Of a stretch of 35,340 nt of DNA, positions 14,555-22,147 are shown piece after piece; within the stretch, counting starts at the first letter, position 1; each line of letters opens with the position of its first letter. The stretch lies in contig CAMDOZ010000012.1 of assembly GCA_945903705.1 (NCBI GenBank), positions 1 through 35,340 on the forward strand, given 5' to 3'. The notes under the pieces were generated by a model. The model was not told the DNA's origin. It ran no database searches and was given only the letters and a program-made list of their open reading frames with translations. Origin of the DNA: Fidelibacterota bacterium. Lineage in GTDB: Bacteria; Pseudomonadota; Alphaproteobacteria; Rhodospirillales; Rhodospirillaceae. The position numbers and the translations under genes are program-made.

Positions 14555-16077
14555 CTCAAAGCCTTCTCCTCATCCCCGTCTTCAGCGATCGGAAGCTGAA
14601 AGCGGAAGGTCACGCCGCCCCCCGGGTTAGGCGTCGCCCACAATTTCCCCCCATGGGCATCAACTATAGAGCGGCAGATGGATAGTCCAATCCCCATTCC
14701 GTCATCCTTGGTTGTCACAAACGGCTGGAACAATTTCGCAACAACTTCCTCCGAGAGGCCGGGGCCCGTATCGGACACGGCGACCTCGATGAAGCGCTCG
14801 TTCTCCTGAAGGGTCGCGAGGCCAAGTTCGCGCCGCGCACAGCCGGCCATGGCTTCCAGCGCGTTGCGGACAAGATTGAGCACGACCTGCTGGATCTGAA
14901 TCTTGTCGATCATCACGAAGGGAAGATTCGCGCCAAGCCGCGTGGTGACGGTAACGCCGGCGTCGGCGGCGCCGACGAACGCCAAGGCCATCGCCTCTTC
15001 GATCACCTTGTTGACGTCTTCCTTGGCCCTATTGTCCTCACGCTTCTCGATGAAATCGCGCAAGCGCCGGATGATTTGGCCGGCGCGCAGCGTTTGGGCG
15101 GCGGCCTTGTCGAGCAGCTCCTGAACCTTCTCGCGGGAGGCTTCGACTCCTGTGTCGAGCGTGCGCCTCGCCGCTTTCACGTAGTTCACCACAGCCGTCA
15201 GCGGCTGATTGAGCTCGTGCGCGAGAGCCGAGCTCATCTGACCCATGGCGGTGAGGCGCGAGACATGCAGGAGCTCGGCCTGAAGGTCCTGCAGACGCCG
15301 CTCGGCCCCCTGGCGCTCGGTGATATCGCGGATGAAACCGGTGAACAGGCGCCGATCTCCAATCCTGATCTCGCCCACGTTGAGCTCCATGGGGAAGGTC
15401 GTGCCGTCGCGCCGCTGGCCCATGACCACGCGCCCGATCCCGATGATTCGTTTCTCGCCCGTATCGCGGTAGGTCGCGAGATAGCCGTCGTGGCGGTCAC
15501 GATACGGCGTGGGCATCAGCATCTTCACGTTCTGGCCGACGACCTCGCTCTCCAGATAACCGAAAAGCCAGACGGCCGCGGCGTTGAAGGATTGGATCAC
15601 GCCCCGTTCGTCGATGATGATAATGCCGTCGGGGCCGGTTTCGAAAATGGAGCGCAGCTGCTCCTCGCGCTCGCGGAGCGCATTTTCGGCCTCCTTCTGA
15701 GCGCTGATGTCCTGGATCATGCCGACGAAGAGGCCGTGGCCTTCCAGCGTGCCCTCGCCCATCGACACAAGAATGGGAAAAACCGTGCCGTCTTTGCGCC
15801 GGCCGGTCAGCTCGCGCGGACGATTTTGTCCCTTCTCTCCTTCAGGACGCAAAATCTCGTCGAGGGCGGGAGCTCCTTCGAGCAGAACGAGCAATTTCTC
15901 CCCCACAATTTCGGCGGCGGAATATCCAAACAAGCGCTCGCACATGGGATTGAAGAGCTGCACGCGGCCCATCTCGTCGGCCACGACGATGCCGCTGGCG
16001 GCCGTCGCGACAAGGATGTCGAAGCGCGCGCGAACCTCGTCGGCGGACAGACCGGCGGCTTGCCACATCCGTTCCAT
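14551..16077 (-). CDS. fixL: FixL-like haem-PAS oxygen-sensor histidine kinase
   Basis: 508 residues, with no membrane segments, so cytoplasmic. PAS-A (about 15-125) is followed by PAS-B (about 140-255) with the FixL haem signature: [13 protein letters not shown], whose His196 matches the proximal haem ligand of rhizobial FixL, and [19 protein letters not shown], whose Arg216 matches the distal oxygen-contacting Arg. PAS-A lacks these residues. The kinase core has H287 in [19 protein letters not shown], then N, G1 and G2 boxes ([33 protein letters not shown]). It should phosphorylate FixJ when oxygen is low. The soluble double-PAS layout resembles Bradyrhizobium FixL more than the membrane-bound Sinorhizobium form. 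Confidence 0.9.
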   Translation of the reverse strand: MERMWQAAGLSADEVRARFDILVATAASGIVVADEMGRVQLFNPMCERLFGYSAAEIVGEKLLVLLEGAPALDEILRPEGEKGQNRPRELTGRRKDGTVFPILVSMGEGTLEGHGLFVGMIQDISAQKEAENALREREEQLRSIFETGPDGIIIIDERGVIQSFNAAAVWLFGYLESEVVGQNVKMLMPTPYRDRHDGYLATYRDTGEKRIIGIGRVVMGQRRDGTTFPMELNVGEIRIGDRRLFTGFIRDITERQGAERRLQDLQAELLHVSRLTAMGQMSSALAHELNQPLTAVVNYVKAARRTLDTGVEASREKVQELLDKAAAQTLRAGQIIRRLRDFIEKREDNRAKEDVNKVIEEAMALAFVGAADAGVTVTTRLGANLPFVMIDKIQIQQVVLNLVRNALEAMAGCARRELGLATLQENERFIEVAVSDTGPGLSEEVVAKLFQPFVTTKDDGMGIGLSICRSIVDAHGGKLWATPNPGGGVTFRFQLPIAEDGDEEKALR

Positions 16078-16139
16078 CGGTCAGCGCCCGTCCATCGTCA
16101 GGAAACCCCACGTTTATGGGCGAAAGAGGCCGATTTCGG

Positions 16140-16157
16140 GTACGTAAAATCCCGTAC
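16140..16157. promoter_or_regulatory. Inverted repeat in the fixL-fixK divergent promoter
   Basis: GTACG (16140-16144) and CGTAC (16153-16157) form a dyad with an 8-bp spacer, midway in the 165-bp gap between fixL and the fixK-like gene. It includes GTACGTAA, close to the GTAMGTAG element I recall for FixJ sites. A similar TACGTAG lies at 13880-13886, upstream of the lone receiver gene. FixJ or FixK binding is a guess from position and pattern. Confidence 0.35.
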
Positions 16158-16242
16158 GAACAAGTCCCAATTTTGGCGGGAGGCCACCTCGTTCATCCTG
16201 TCCTCGTCGATCTCTCGATACCGAATGGCTGAGGAGCCTAAC

Positions 16243-16950
16243 ATGTTGCAGTCGGTCCCTGGAACTCTCGCAAAAAACCACGCTTCGGCGTCACACGCTT
16301 CGACGTCATGGGCGAAGGACGCATACGTTCCGGTCGCCCTGGAGCTGCTCGCGGGCTCCGGTACACGCATCACCGTCAAGCGCGGCCAGGAAATCTTTGC
16401 CGAAGGGGCTTCCGCCGAGACCTGTTACCGGCTCGTGGACGGAAGCGTGCGCCTCGTGAAGCTGATGGCCGACGGCCGCCGTCAGGTGTGCGAATTCGTG
16501 AAAGCCGGCGATTTGCTCGGCTTCGAAACCGACGAAGAACACTATTTTTCCGCCGAGGCCGTGAGAGATTGCACGCTCATACGCTATCCCCGCCGCGCGG
16601 TGGAAACCTTGCTCGCCGACGACAAGGCCTTCGCCCGCCATGTCCGTCAGATCACCGCCCGCGGACTGCAGGACGCGTATCAGCGCATGGTGCTGCTCTG
16701 CCACAAGTCGGCACAGGAGCGCATCGCCTGGTTCCTTCTGGAAATGGCCGACGGCGCCGAGAACGAGGGTGGTTCCATCTTCCTGCCGATGACCCGCACC
16801 GACATCGCAAACTACCTCGGCATGGCCATCGAAACGGTGAGCCGCGTCCTGGGCCAGTTCAAGCAGAACGGCGCCATCGAGCAAAAAAGCCTCAACCGTA
16901 TCCAGGTGATGGATCGCGACGCACTCGAAGCCGTGCGCGGCGAGGTCTAA
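16243..16950 (+). CDS. fixK: Crp/Fnr-family regulator, FixK-like
   Basis: 235 residues from ATG 16243, chosen because GAGGAG (16231-16236) lies at good distance upstream; ATG 16225 is an alternative. A cyclic-nucleotide-type beta-barrel (about 35-140; ITVKRGQEIFAEGA, DGSVRLVKLMADGRRQVCEFVKAGDLLGF) leads via a dimer helix to an Fnr-type helix-turn-helix: LPMTRTDIANYLGMAIETVSRVL, with the E-x2-S-R recognition pattern. The N-terminus lacks the Cys cluster of Fnr, so it should not carry an iron-sulfur cluster, as in FixK. It is divergent from fixL, fitting the classic FixLJ-to-FixK cascade for microaerobic genes such as cbb3 oxidase. No fixNOQP genes are in the window. Confidence 0.87.
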   Translation: MLQSVPGTLAKNHASASHASTSWAKDAYVPVALELLAGSGTRITVKRGQEIFAEGASAETCYRLVDGSVRLVKLMADGRRQVCEFVKAGDLLGFETDEEHYFSAEAVRDCTLIRYPRRAVETLLADDKAFARHVRQITARGLQDAYQRMVLLCHKSAQERIAWFLLEMADGAENEGGSIFLPMTRTDIANYLGMAIETVSRVLGQFKQNGAIEQKSLNRIQVMDRDALEAVRGEV

Positions 16951-16984
16951 GACAAAGTTTTCATAGCTTCGGCGGGGGCCGGGC

Positions 16985-17030
16985 AAAATGGGGTCATGCC
17001 GCTTTAAGCGCGTGACCCCATTTTCTTTTT
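16985..17030 (+). terminator. Strong rho-independent terminator after fixK
   Basis: A perfect 12-bp stem, AAAATGGGGTCA (16985-16996) with TGACCCCATTTT (17013-17024), is followed by CTTTTTT. The loop itself contains a small hairpin CGCTT-T-AAGCG (17000-17010). It lies 34 bp after the fixK stop. Confidence 0.85.
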
Positions 17031-17655
17031 TGTGACGCCTGCCGGGTGGGCAGTAGCCTGCGTCCGACATCGTTCGGGTGGCAGGCGAGGCGGGCGCCAG
17101 CTTCGGCGCCGGCATGCCCGATGCTGACGATGAGTGCGCCGGCGCAGAACAGCCCTTGTTGCGACTTTAAATGCGCGAGCGCATGTTGCGCGCGGGAAAC
17201 GAATCCACTCTGACCCCCGAAGCTCCCTTAAGCTGAAGGCGTGGGGTTCCGCCGCGATTCATCCGCATATCGTCCGCATCGAGGTCCGCATGAAGAGCGC
17301 GGAGTAACGCGTTGTCGCGACGGAGCAATCGCTTCGTCCGCATTCTCCGCATCCTCCGCACGGCGTTTTTTCAGACTCTGCTTTTTTTCCAATGGAATCA
17401 ATGCAGGCATAAAAAAGCCGCGCAATTGGCCGCGCGGCGTCGGACAGGCAAAGGACACGGTATATTTAGAGCATCGCGCCAATGCGATTTTTCGTCAAGG
17501 AAATTGCTCACCGTCAGAGTGACGCATTCTTGACTCCTGCCCGCTTTGCTTTCACGCTTTGCCGACTGCCGGACATACGGGCCGGCCATTCCTCCCATAC
17601 CGCCAGATAATTCGGGCTGGCTGCATATTCACATCAAAAGGGAAGGAGACCGCGC
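17031..17655. other. Non-coding stretch with an orphan minus-strand terminator
   Basis: About 625 bases without a gene I can support; short ORFs on both strands are unlike any protein I know and overlap each other. Visible elements are a terminator-like hairpin facing the minus strand at 17411-17438 and a hairpin ATCGC/GCGAT with five T (17473-17492) beside TTTAGAGCATCGCGC, a possible remnant of a dispersed palindromic repeat. An AAGGAG ribosome-binding site at the right end serves the cyclase gene. The stretch 17025-17400 shows nothing further. Confidence 0.5.
17411..17438 (-). terminator. Orphan minus-strand rho-independent terminator
   Basis: GCCGCGC (17417-17423) pairs with GCGCGGC (17432-17438). 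On the minus strand the stem is followed by six T (complement of 17411-17416). No convincing minus-strand gene lies to its right before the cyclase gene starts at 17656, so it may end a small RNA or a short transcript from the cyclase promoter region. Confidence 0.5.
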
Positions 17656-18207
17656 ATGTCCTATTGGACAGATTTGCGCCTGCCGACGGAGCGCGAACTT
17701 ATCGTCGGACTATATGATCTCACCGCTTACACGGCCTACTGCTTGCATGCCGAACCGGCGCAAGCGCTCGACCTCATGACCCGTTACTGCGCTCTATCCG
17801 CCGAAATCATTCACGACGCCGGCGGCTGGTTCGTCAAAGGAATCGGCGATGCAGGCCTGTTCGCGTTTCCGGCGGACCTCGCCGACCAGGCAGTCGAGGC
17901 CGCGTTCAAGCTGCAAGAGGTCGGCGATCCGTGGCTCGCGCGGGAAAACTACAAGGGCCGCGTGCGAACGGTGATGCACATCGGGCCTGTCGCCATCGGC
18001 CGGATCGGCGCGCGCGGACGCGAGCAACTGGACATCATCGGAAAGACGGTCAACATCGTCGGCGCGCGGCGTATTGACGGCACTCTCGCCGTCACGCCCG
18101 AGCTTTTCCGCAAACTGTCGAGCGCCGGCAGGCAGCACTTCAAGAAGCACACACCGCCGATTACATATATCGGTGTCGACGATCCGCGGCCGAAACCGGG
18201 GCGCTGA
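17656..18207 (+). CDS. Class III adenylate/guanylate cyclase, catalytic domain only
   Basis: 183 residues; ATG 17656 with AAGGAG nine bases upstream. The protein is just one cyclase homology domain. Metal-binding Asp21 is in GLYDLTAYT and Asp65 in KGIGDAGLFAFP; Lys61 and Asp126 (LDIIGK) occupy the purine-selecting positions, with Lys suggesting ATP. Asn133 and Arg138/139 in TVNIVGARR match the transition-state residues. A catalytically active homodimer is therefore plausible. No sensor domain is fused, and no membrane segment is seen. The 3' part, from base 17917 on, is duplicated at 20257-20597. A lower-GC glycosyltransferase-like gene follows after 186 bp. Confidence 0.85.
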   Translation: MSYWTDLRLPTERELIVGLYDLTAYTAYCLHAEPAQALDLMTRYCALSAEIIHDAGGWFVKGIGDAGLFAFPADLADQAVEAAFKLQEVGDPWLARENYKGRVRTVMHIGPVAIGRIGARGREQLDIIGKTVNIVGARRIDGTLAVTPELFRKLSSAGRQHFKKHTPPITYIGVDDPRPKPGR

Positions 18208-18258
18208 GAGTTTTGACAGCCCGGCGGGGACACATGGCGCCTCGCCGGCGAGCGGGGC
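17917..18258 (+). repeat. Direct repeat, left copy (3' part of the cyclase gene plus downstream bases)
   Basis: This segment matches 20257-20597 at a constant 2340-base offset up to about 18194, then with a one-base deletion in the right copy. By eye there are about 14 mismatches in the 264 bases 17917-18180. Homology begins abruptly at base 17917 inside the cyclase ORF and fades after 18258, about 50 bp past its stop. Confidence 0.93.
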
Positions 18259-18393
18259 AGATGTCCCTGTGGGCGGCAATTGTGTTCGAGCCCCTACGGT
18301 CGTATTCTTCCATCACCATACGCAGCGAATTTGGCTAGTCTCGCCCTACTATCGAAGTTTTGCTTCGAATACTGCGAAGGGAGATGAAGCGCC

Positions 18394-18810
18394 ATGTCGA
18401 CAACTGCACTGTCCGCTTCCCCCAGTGGCGCTTCCCAAAACCCTAACTTGGGTCTGAACCGGCTCGAGAGCGCGGCGCTCGTTGTCGGGATAGTGATTGC
18501 GCATTTGTTCTTCTTCCGGAACCTTGCGCTTCCTTTAAGCTACGACGACTCTGGTTACGCCGAGGCGGGCCGCGACATCCTCGAGAACGGCCTTTTCAGC
18601 AATTTCCACGAATCACAGATTCGCACCTACGCCTACCCCTTGTTCCTCAGCTTGCCGCACTGGGTCAGCGATTTAACCGGCGCGCCGTTCCGCGGCACCG
18701 TATTCGCCCTCCACTTGCTCATCTATTTTTCCGCGGCTGCATTTTTACGCGTCGAGATCGGCAAACTGAAGGGGGGGGGCGCGGGCTGTGTTTTGCGGCT
18801 TGGCCCTTAA
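18394..18810 (+). CDS. Membrane glycosyltransferase-like protein, N-terminal part (frameshifted)
   Basis: 138 residues before a stop caused by a shift in the nine-G run at 18771-18779. An N-terminal membrane segment (LVVGIVIAHLFFFRNLALPL) is followed by SYDDSGYAEAGRDILENG, the acidic first-loop motif of GT39/ArnT/PMT-type glycosyltransferases that use polyprenyl-phosphate sugars. A second membrane segment (VFALHLLIYFSAAAFL) then leads into the G-run. After the run the frame reads only about 11 unrelated residues to a stop. With eight G instead of nine it would continue into the ORF at 18788-20212 as one protein of about 605 residues. A GGGAG lies upstream of the ATG. Confidence 0.65.
   Translation: MSTTALSASPSGASQNPNLGLNRLESAALVVGIVIAHLFFFRNLALPLSYDDSGYAEAGRDILENGLFSNFHESQIRTYAYPLFLSLPHWVSDLTGAPFRGTVFALHLLIYFSAAAFLRVEIGKLKGGGAGCVLRLGP
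18771..18779 (+). repeat. Run of nine G inside the glycosyltransferase-like gene
   Basis: Nine consecutive G break the frame between the two halves of the membrane protein. Losing one G (or gaining two) joins them: the reading becomes K-G-G-A-R-A-V-F and runs on into the downstream frame. It may be a phase-variable tract, a true mutation or a sequencing error. Confidence 0.9.
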
Positions 18811-20212
18811 TTTCTATGCCCTCCTCTATATCTCTGAAGTATTGACGGAGAGCCTGTCTCTCAGCCTCCTGTTCGTCGCTGCAGGCAGCTGGCTCTGGCT
18901 CCAGCGCGAACCGCGCCGCCTTCCTTCACTATTGATCGGCTCGGCTGCCGTTGCGGCTGCGGTGATGATACGTCCGGCAAACCTGTTCCTGCTCGGCTCG
19001 TGGGTCATCGGCTGCGGCATCGTGTTCGCGCCGCTCCTAGAATCGCGTCGTGGCGTTGTCACAGCTTCCGGCCGAATGATGATGGTCGCGTTCGTCTTCA
19101 GTGCAGTGTTTTTTCCTCAACTGATCAATAATGTCCGCCACTGGCAGCAATACACTCCTCTGATCGCAAGCAACCTGCAAGATAAACAGCAGCATTGGGG
19201 CATCGACTGGCTCAAATACGGAACGTCGGTTCCGCCGGTAACGACCGCGCAGATCTTCTACGACAACCCTTTTGCCAAAAACACGTCCGTCAAGGAGCTG
19301 TCGCCGCTGAGATGGTATTTCGATCATCCCGGTCGCGGAGTTCTCACCATTGCGCTCCACCTCTTCAATATGACCGACCAGGATTTGGTCTTTACCTACG
19401 CGCGCGACCTTCACCCTTGGTATCGCGTTCCACATACGCTCTTGAACCACGCCGTCGTCGGGTTAGGACTCTTGGGATTCTTCCTATGGTGGCGGAGCAT
19501 AGTACAACGGCCTGAGCGGGCAGACCTCGAAGCCGCTACAGCACTCACGATACTCGCGCTCTCCGCCTGCGCCATTTATGCCACGACATTGGTTGAAATG
19601 AGATTCGGACTAACTTTGTTGTCCATTCTCTTCCCCTGTGCCGTCTTTGCAGCACTGCGTCTCGTCGCGATGGAGAAACGAAGTATAAAGTTCGCGGGAG
19701 TGGCGTTCACCGTAGCTTATGCCGTCGGCGGGCTTCTGCTGTCGACATGGGTGAGAAGTCAGTCTATCCACCTCCGGCTACCGCATGGGGCGTTTGATTT
19801 GAAACTGGCCATGGTCGCAAGCGGGCAAGGCTTGCCGTATCCACCCGACCTGCTTCCCAATGGCGCTATCTTTGCCCATCCGCCCACACTGTTGACGCTG
19901 GACGTACCGGCGAATGCGCGCCAGCTTGCATTTGCGTACGGCTTCTTGCCTAAGGCCTATTCCGAAGGTGGCGCGACGACAGGCGCCTGTTTCCGCGTAA
20001 GCGCAGAAACGGCCAATGGTCCGCAACTATTGCATGAGCGCTGCCTCAGGCCGACGGCCGTACCGGCGGACCGGGGTAAAATGGAGGTCAGCATGCCACT
20101 TCCGGATCCCCGCCCAGGGCGCGTGATATTTGAAACGATGATTGGAAATGGTCCCGAGTGGGATTGGGTTTTCTGGGATGATGTCTCATTTCCTGAGGAG
20201 CTATCGAACTAG
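18788..20212 (+). CDS. Membrane glycosyltransferase-like protein, C-terminal part (frameshifted)
   Basis: 474 residues from a GTG that is probably not a genuine start, since this is the continuation of the gene beginning at 18394. It has many membrane segments (LALNFYALLYISEVL, SLSLLFVAAGSWLWL, a VMIRPANLFLLGSWVIGCGI pair, MMVAFVFSAVFFPQLI, VVGLGLLGFFLWW, a LTILALSACAIYATTL pair, FTVAYAVGGLLLSTWV). A soluble C-terminal domain of about 130 residues follows, with two Cys and EWDWVFWDDVSF near the end. The layout fits GT39/GT83-like lipid-linked sugar transferases, but substrate and acceptor are unknown. Base composition is visibly lower in GC than neighbouring genes, suggesting later arrival. 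It is flanked by copies of the cyclase 3' end. Confidence 0.65.
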   Translation: MFCGLALNFYALLYISEVLTESLSLSLLFVAAGSWLWLQREPRRLPSLLIGSAAVAAAVMIRPANLFLLGSWVIGCGIVFAPLLESRRGVVTASGRMMMVAFVFSAVFFPQLINNVRHWQQYTPLIASNLQDKQQHWGIDWLKYGTSVPPVTTAQIFYDNPFAKNTSVKELSPLRWYFDHPGRGVLTIALHLFNMTDQDLVFTYARDLHPWYRVPHTLLNHAVVGLGLLGFFLWWRSIVQRPERADLEAATALTILALSACAIYATTLVEMRFGLTLLSILFPCAVFAALRLVAMEKRSIKFAGVAFTVAYAVGGLLLSTWVRSQSIHLRLPHGAFDLKLAMVASGQGLPYPPDLLPNGAIFAHPPTLLTLDVPANARQLAFAYGFLPKAYSEGGATTGACFRVSAETANGPQLLHERCLRPTAVPADRGKMEVSMPLPDPRPGRVIFETMIGNGPEWDWVFWDDVSFPEELSN

Positions 20213-20256
20213 CGTTCCGGGGCCTGCCTTTATGGGATCGTCATCTGCGGATCTTT

Positions 20257-20597
20257 GAGGTCGGCGATCCGTGGCTCACGCGGGAAAACTACAAGGGTCG
20301 CGTGCGAACGGTGATGCACGTCGGGCCGGTCGCCATCGGCCGGATCGGCGCGCGCGGACGCGAGCAACTGGACATCATCGGAAAGACCGTCAACATCGTC
20401 GGCGCGCGGCGCATTGACGGCTACCTCGCCGTCACGCCCGAGCTTTTCCGCAAACTGTCGAGCGCCAGCCGACAGCGCTTCAAGAAGCACACACCGCCGA
20501 TTACATACATCGGTGTCGACGATCCGCGGCCGAATCGGGGCGCTGAGAATTTTAACAGGCCGGCGGGGACACAGGACGCCTCACCGGTGAGCGGGGC
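20257..20597 (+). pseudogene. 5'-truncated second copy of the cyclase gene
   Basis: It corresponds to residues from about 88 to the end of the intact cyclase at 17656-18207, at about 95% nucleotide identity by eye. It keeps the GKTVNIVGARRIDG stretch but lacks both metal-binding Asp residues. A one-base deletion near the end (CGAATCGGGG versus CGAAACCGGGG) shifts the last four codons, so the frame runs on to 20712. It cannot encode an active cyclase. The unrelated 44 bases before it follow the glycosyltransferase-like stop. It forms the right arm of a direct repeat around that gene. Confidence 0.85.
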
Positions 20598-20747
20598 CGG
20601 CGGAAATCCCGCAATTCGGCGGTCTAACCTCGCCGACCGCGATCGTGCTGCCTCGTCACAGGAAATTCAGGCGTGCGGACGGAACAAGCTCGGCATCCTC
20701 TCGTTGTCGTAACCAGTTCGTGCAGAGACTTTTGGTTCGCCTAAGAG

Positions 20748-20945
20748 ATGATTGTTATTTCAAAGCTGAAGTGTCCCGGCTGCGGGCATAGCGGAACCGC
20801 CGAATGGAAGGCGTACCGCCCCAAATACTTTCGAGAACTCCAGACGGTTCGCGGGCGGTTCATCCCAAACGCAGGCACGTTTCTGTGTGAAAACTGCCGC
20901 TGCGTCGCTCAGAGTTCGGACGACTCCGTGGGCGCGCGGGCCTAG
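20748..20945 (+). CDS. Small zinc-ribbon protein of unknown function
   Basis: 65 residues from ATG 20748. It has two CxxC knuckles, CPGC (residues 9-12) and CENC followed by RC (residues 47-52), spaced as in a zinc ribbon. Between them is a basic segment (AEWKAYRPKYFRELQTVRGRF). Small ribbon proteins of this size are common in alphaproteobacteria but none has a role I can name. AAGAG upstream is a modest ribosome-binding site. It lies 150 bp after the truncated cyclase copy and is convergent with the next gene, only 7 bp away. Confidence 0.6.
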   Translation: MIVISKLKCPGCGHSGTAEWKAYRPKYFRELQTVRGRFIPNAGTFLCENCRCVAQSSDDSVGARA

Positions 20946-20952
20946 CCCAGCC

Positions 20953-21444
20953 TTACGGCTCCAGCAGACGCCACGCGGGCCTCGGCGCGCCGGATTTGGG
21001 TTTCGGCTTCACGCCGGGCAGCGGCGTTCCATCGAAATCCTCTTCGAGCCACCAGCCGGCGACCCGCCCCGCGCCTTTGGGTTCGTAGGGACGGTCGTAA
21101 TAGAACGTGTAAACCGGCTTGCCCTTATAGGCCCATTGTTTGCGGCCGTCGGCGCGCTGGACGACGATCCAATCGCCCGTCGGCCGCGCCGTGTCGGGCG
21201 CACGTATGATGGGCCACACGGCGGCGCAGACCGCATCGCAATTGGACGTCCCGTTCCCATCGCCCTCGAAGATGTAGAGAGGCAAGAAAGCGGGGAACGA
21301 CTTGTAGACCCATGTGTCGCCGTCTTTGCCCAGAGCGACTTCACCGGGATGATTGGGATTAGGATCCGTGCCCGCCGCGCACAAGACGAACGCAAAGCCG
21401 GCCAGCAGCATCGATCGCGCAATAAGTTTCGCCTTGGACGTCAT
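20953..21444 (-). CDS. COG4315-type secreted protein (Lipoprotein_15 repeat)
   Basis: 163 residues. An N-terminal signal (SKAKLIARSMLLAGFAFVLCAAG) ends near a Cys, but FVLC is a poor lipobox, so export by Sec is likely and lipidation doubtful. The mature part has the repeat seen in COG4315 proteins: PLYIFEGDGNGTSNCDAVCAAVWP (first 20 residues shown are diagnostic: LYxFxxD, C-x3-C, WP), WIVVQRADGRKQWAYKGKPVYTF, then a second copy-like GWWLEEDFDG. Function in the family is not established. It starts 48 bp after a TetR gene on the same strand and is probably cotranscribed and perhaps controlled by it. Confidence 0.8.
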   Translation of the reverse strand: MTSKAKLIARSMLLAGFAFVLCAAGTDPNPNHPGEVALGKDGDTWVYKSFPAFLPLYIFEGDGNGTSNCDAVCAAVWPIIRAPDTARPTGDWIVVQRADGRKQWAYKGKPVYTFYYDRPYEPKGAGRVAGWWLEEDFDGTPLPGVKPKPKSGAPRPAWRLLEP

Positions 21445-21492
21445 GCGCGGAGTCTAGCGCGGACGGAGGCCGATGTCATACGGGCCGAATTG

Positions 21493-22125
21493 CTAAGCGG
21501 CTTCTTCCGCAGGCCGGCGGAAACCCCTGAAGCTCGCGATACGTTCGGCCCGTTCAAGCGCGCGGTCGAGCGCCGCCATGGTCTTGGCAAGATCGGCGCT
21601 GTCGTCGTCTACCCAGGCGCGCAGCGCGCAGAGCAGGACCACTTTCATCCCCTGGATGCGCGCGCAGCCGAGGAGGCCGTCGGGTGAAACGCCGGCGGCG
21701 GCGAGCATGGTGGCGGCGCTTCGGTCGGCGCGGCACAGGGCAAGGGCCGCGGCCGGTGGGTCGAACCGCAGGCCCGAAATGACGGCGCGCATGCCTTCGC
21801 GATCTGCATTCATGGCATCGAAACGCTTCATGGCCACATCGAACAGGCGGTCGCGGACGCTGTCGGCCTCGTCGAGGGCCTTCACGCCGGCCAACATACG
21901 CTGATCGAGGCGGTCGAAGAGACGCGCAACCAGGTGCGCGCGTGTCGGCACCAGGCCGAGGACCGCCCCGAGAGAAAGACCCGCGCGCGCGGCGACCGCG
22001 TTCATGGAGAGATTGCGCCAGCCGGCGGCGCCAGCCTCGGCCAGACCCGCATCGACGATGCGATCGATGTCGGTAGCACTAGTAGCTGCGGGTTTTGAGG
22101 CTTTGTTTGAGGTCTTCTTAGCCAT
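21493..22125 (-). CDS. TetR-family transcriptional regulator
   Basis: 210 residues from the ATG at 22125, which has AGGAGG (22136-22131) five bases upstream; a start at 22140 would place that site inside the gene. The N-terminal helix-turn-helix (about 20-65) reads IVDAGLAEAGAAGWRNLSMNAVAARAGLSLGAVLGLVPTRAHLVARLF, the usual TetR pattern. The C-terminal half is helical and is not one I can tie to a ligand. A COQ9-like reading of the domain is possible (LDAGLAEAGAAGWRNLS and a late W), but Trp-rich COQ9 motifs are weak here. It lies between proC and a secreted-protein gene on the same strand, with a palindromic repeat just upstream. Confidence 0.75.
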   Translation of the reverse strand: MAKKTSNKASKPAATSATDIDRIVDAGLAEAGAAGWRNLSMNAVAARAGLSLGAVLGLVPTRAHLVARLFDRLDQRMLAGVKALDEADSVRDRLFDVAMKRFDAMNADREGMRAVISGLRFDPPAAALALCRADRSAATMLAAAGVSPDGLLGCARIQGMKVVLLCALRAWVDDDSADLAKTMAALDRALERAERIASFRGFRRPAEEAA

Positions 22126-22147
22126 AACAACCTCCTGCATTCCATTA

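Noticed and set aside
15076-16242. Long plus-strand extension giving a 624-residue frame that ends as the FixK-like protein
   Set aside because: It is antisense to fixL over its first kilobase and has no known domains there; the real gene starts at 16243 with a good ribosome-binding site.
16078-16242. Canonical Fnr/FixK box (TTGAT-N4-ATCAA) in the fixL-fixK gap
   Set aside because: No match was found by eye; only the GTACG dyad is present.
17167-17598. Short ORFs on both strands between fixK and the cyclase gene
   Set aside because: They overlap each other and terminator hairpins, are rich in Arg/Ser or Arg/Met, and lack ribosome-binding sites and familiar motifs.
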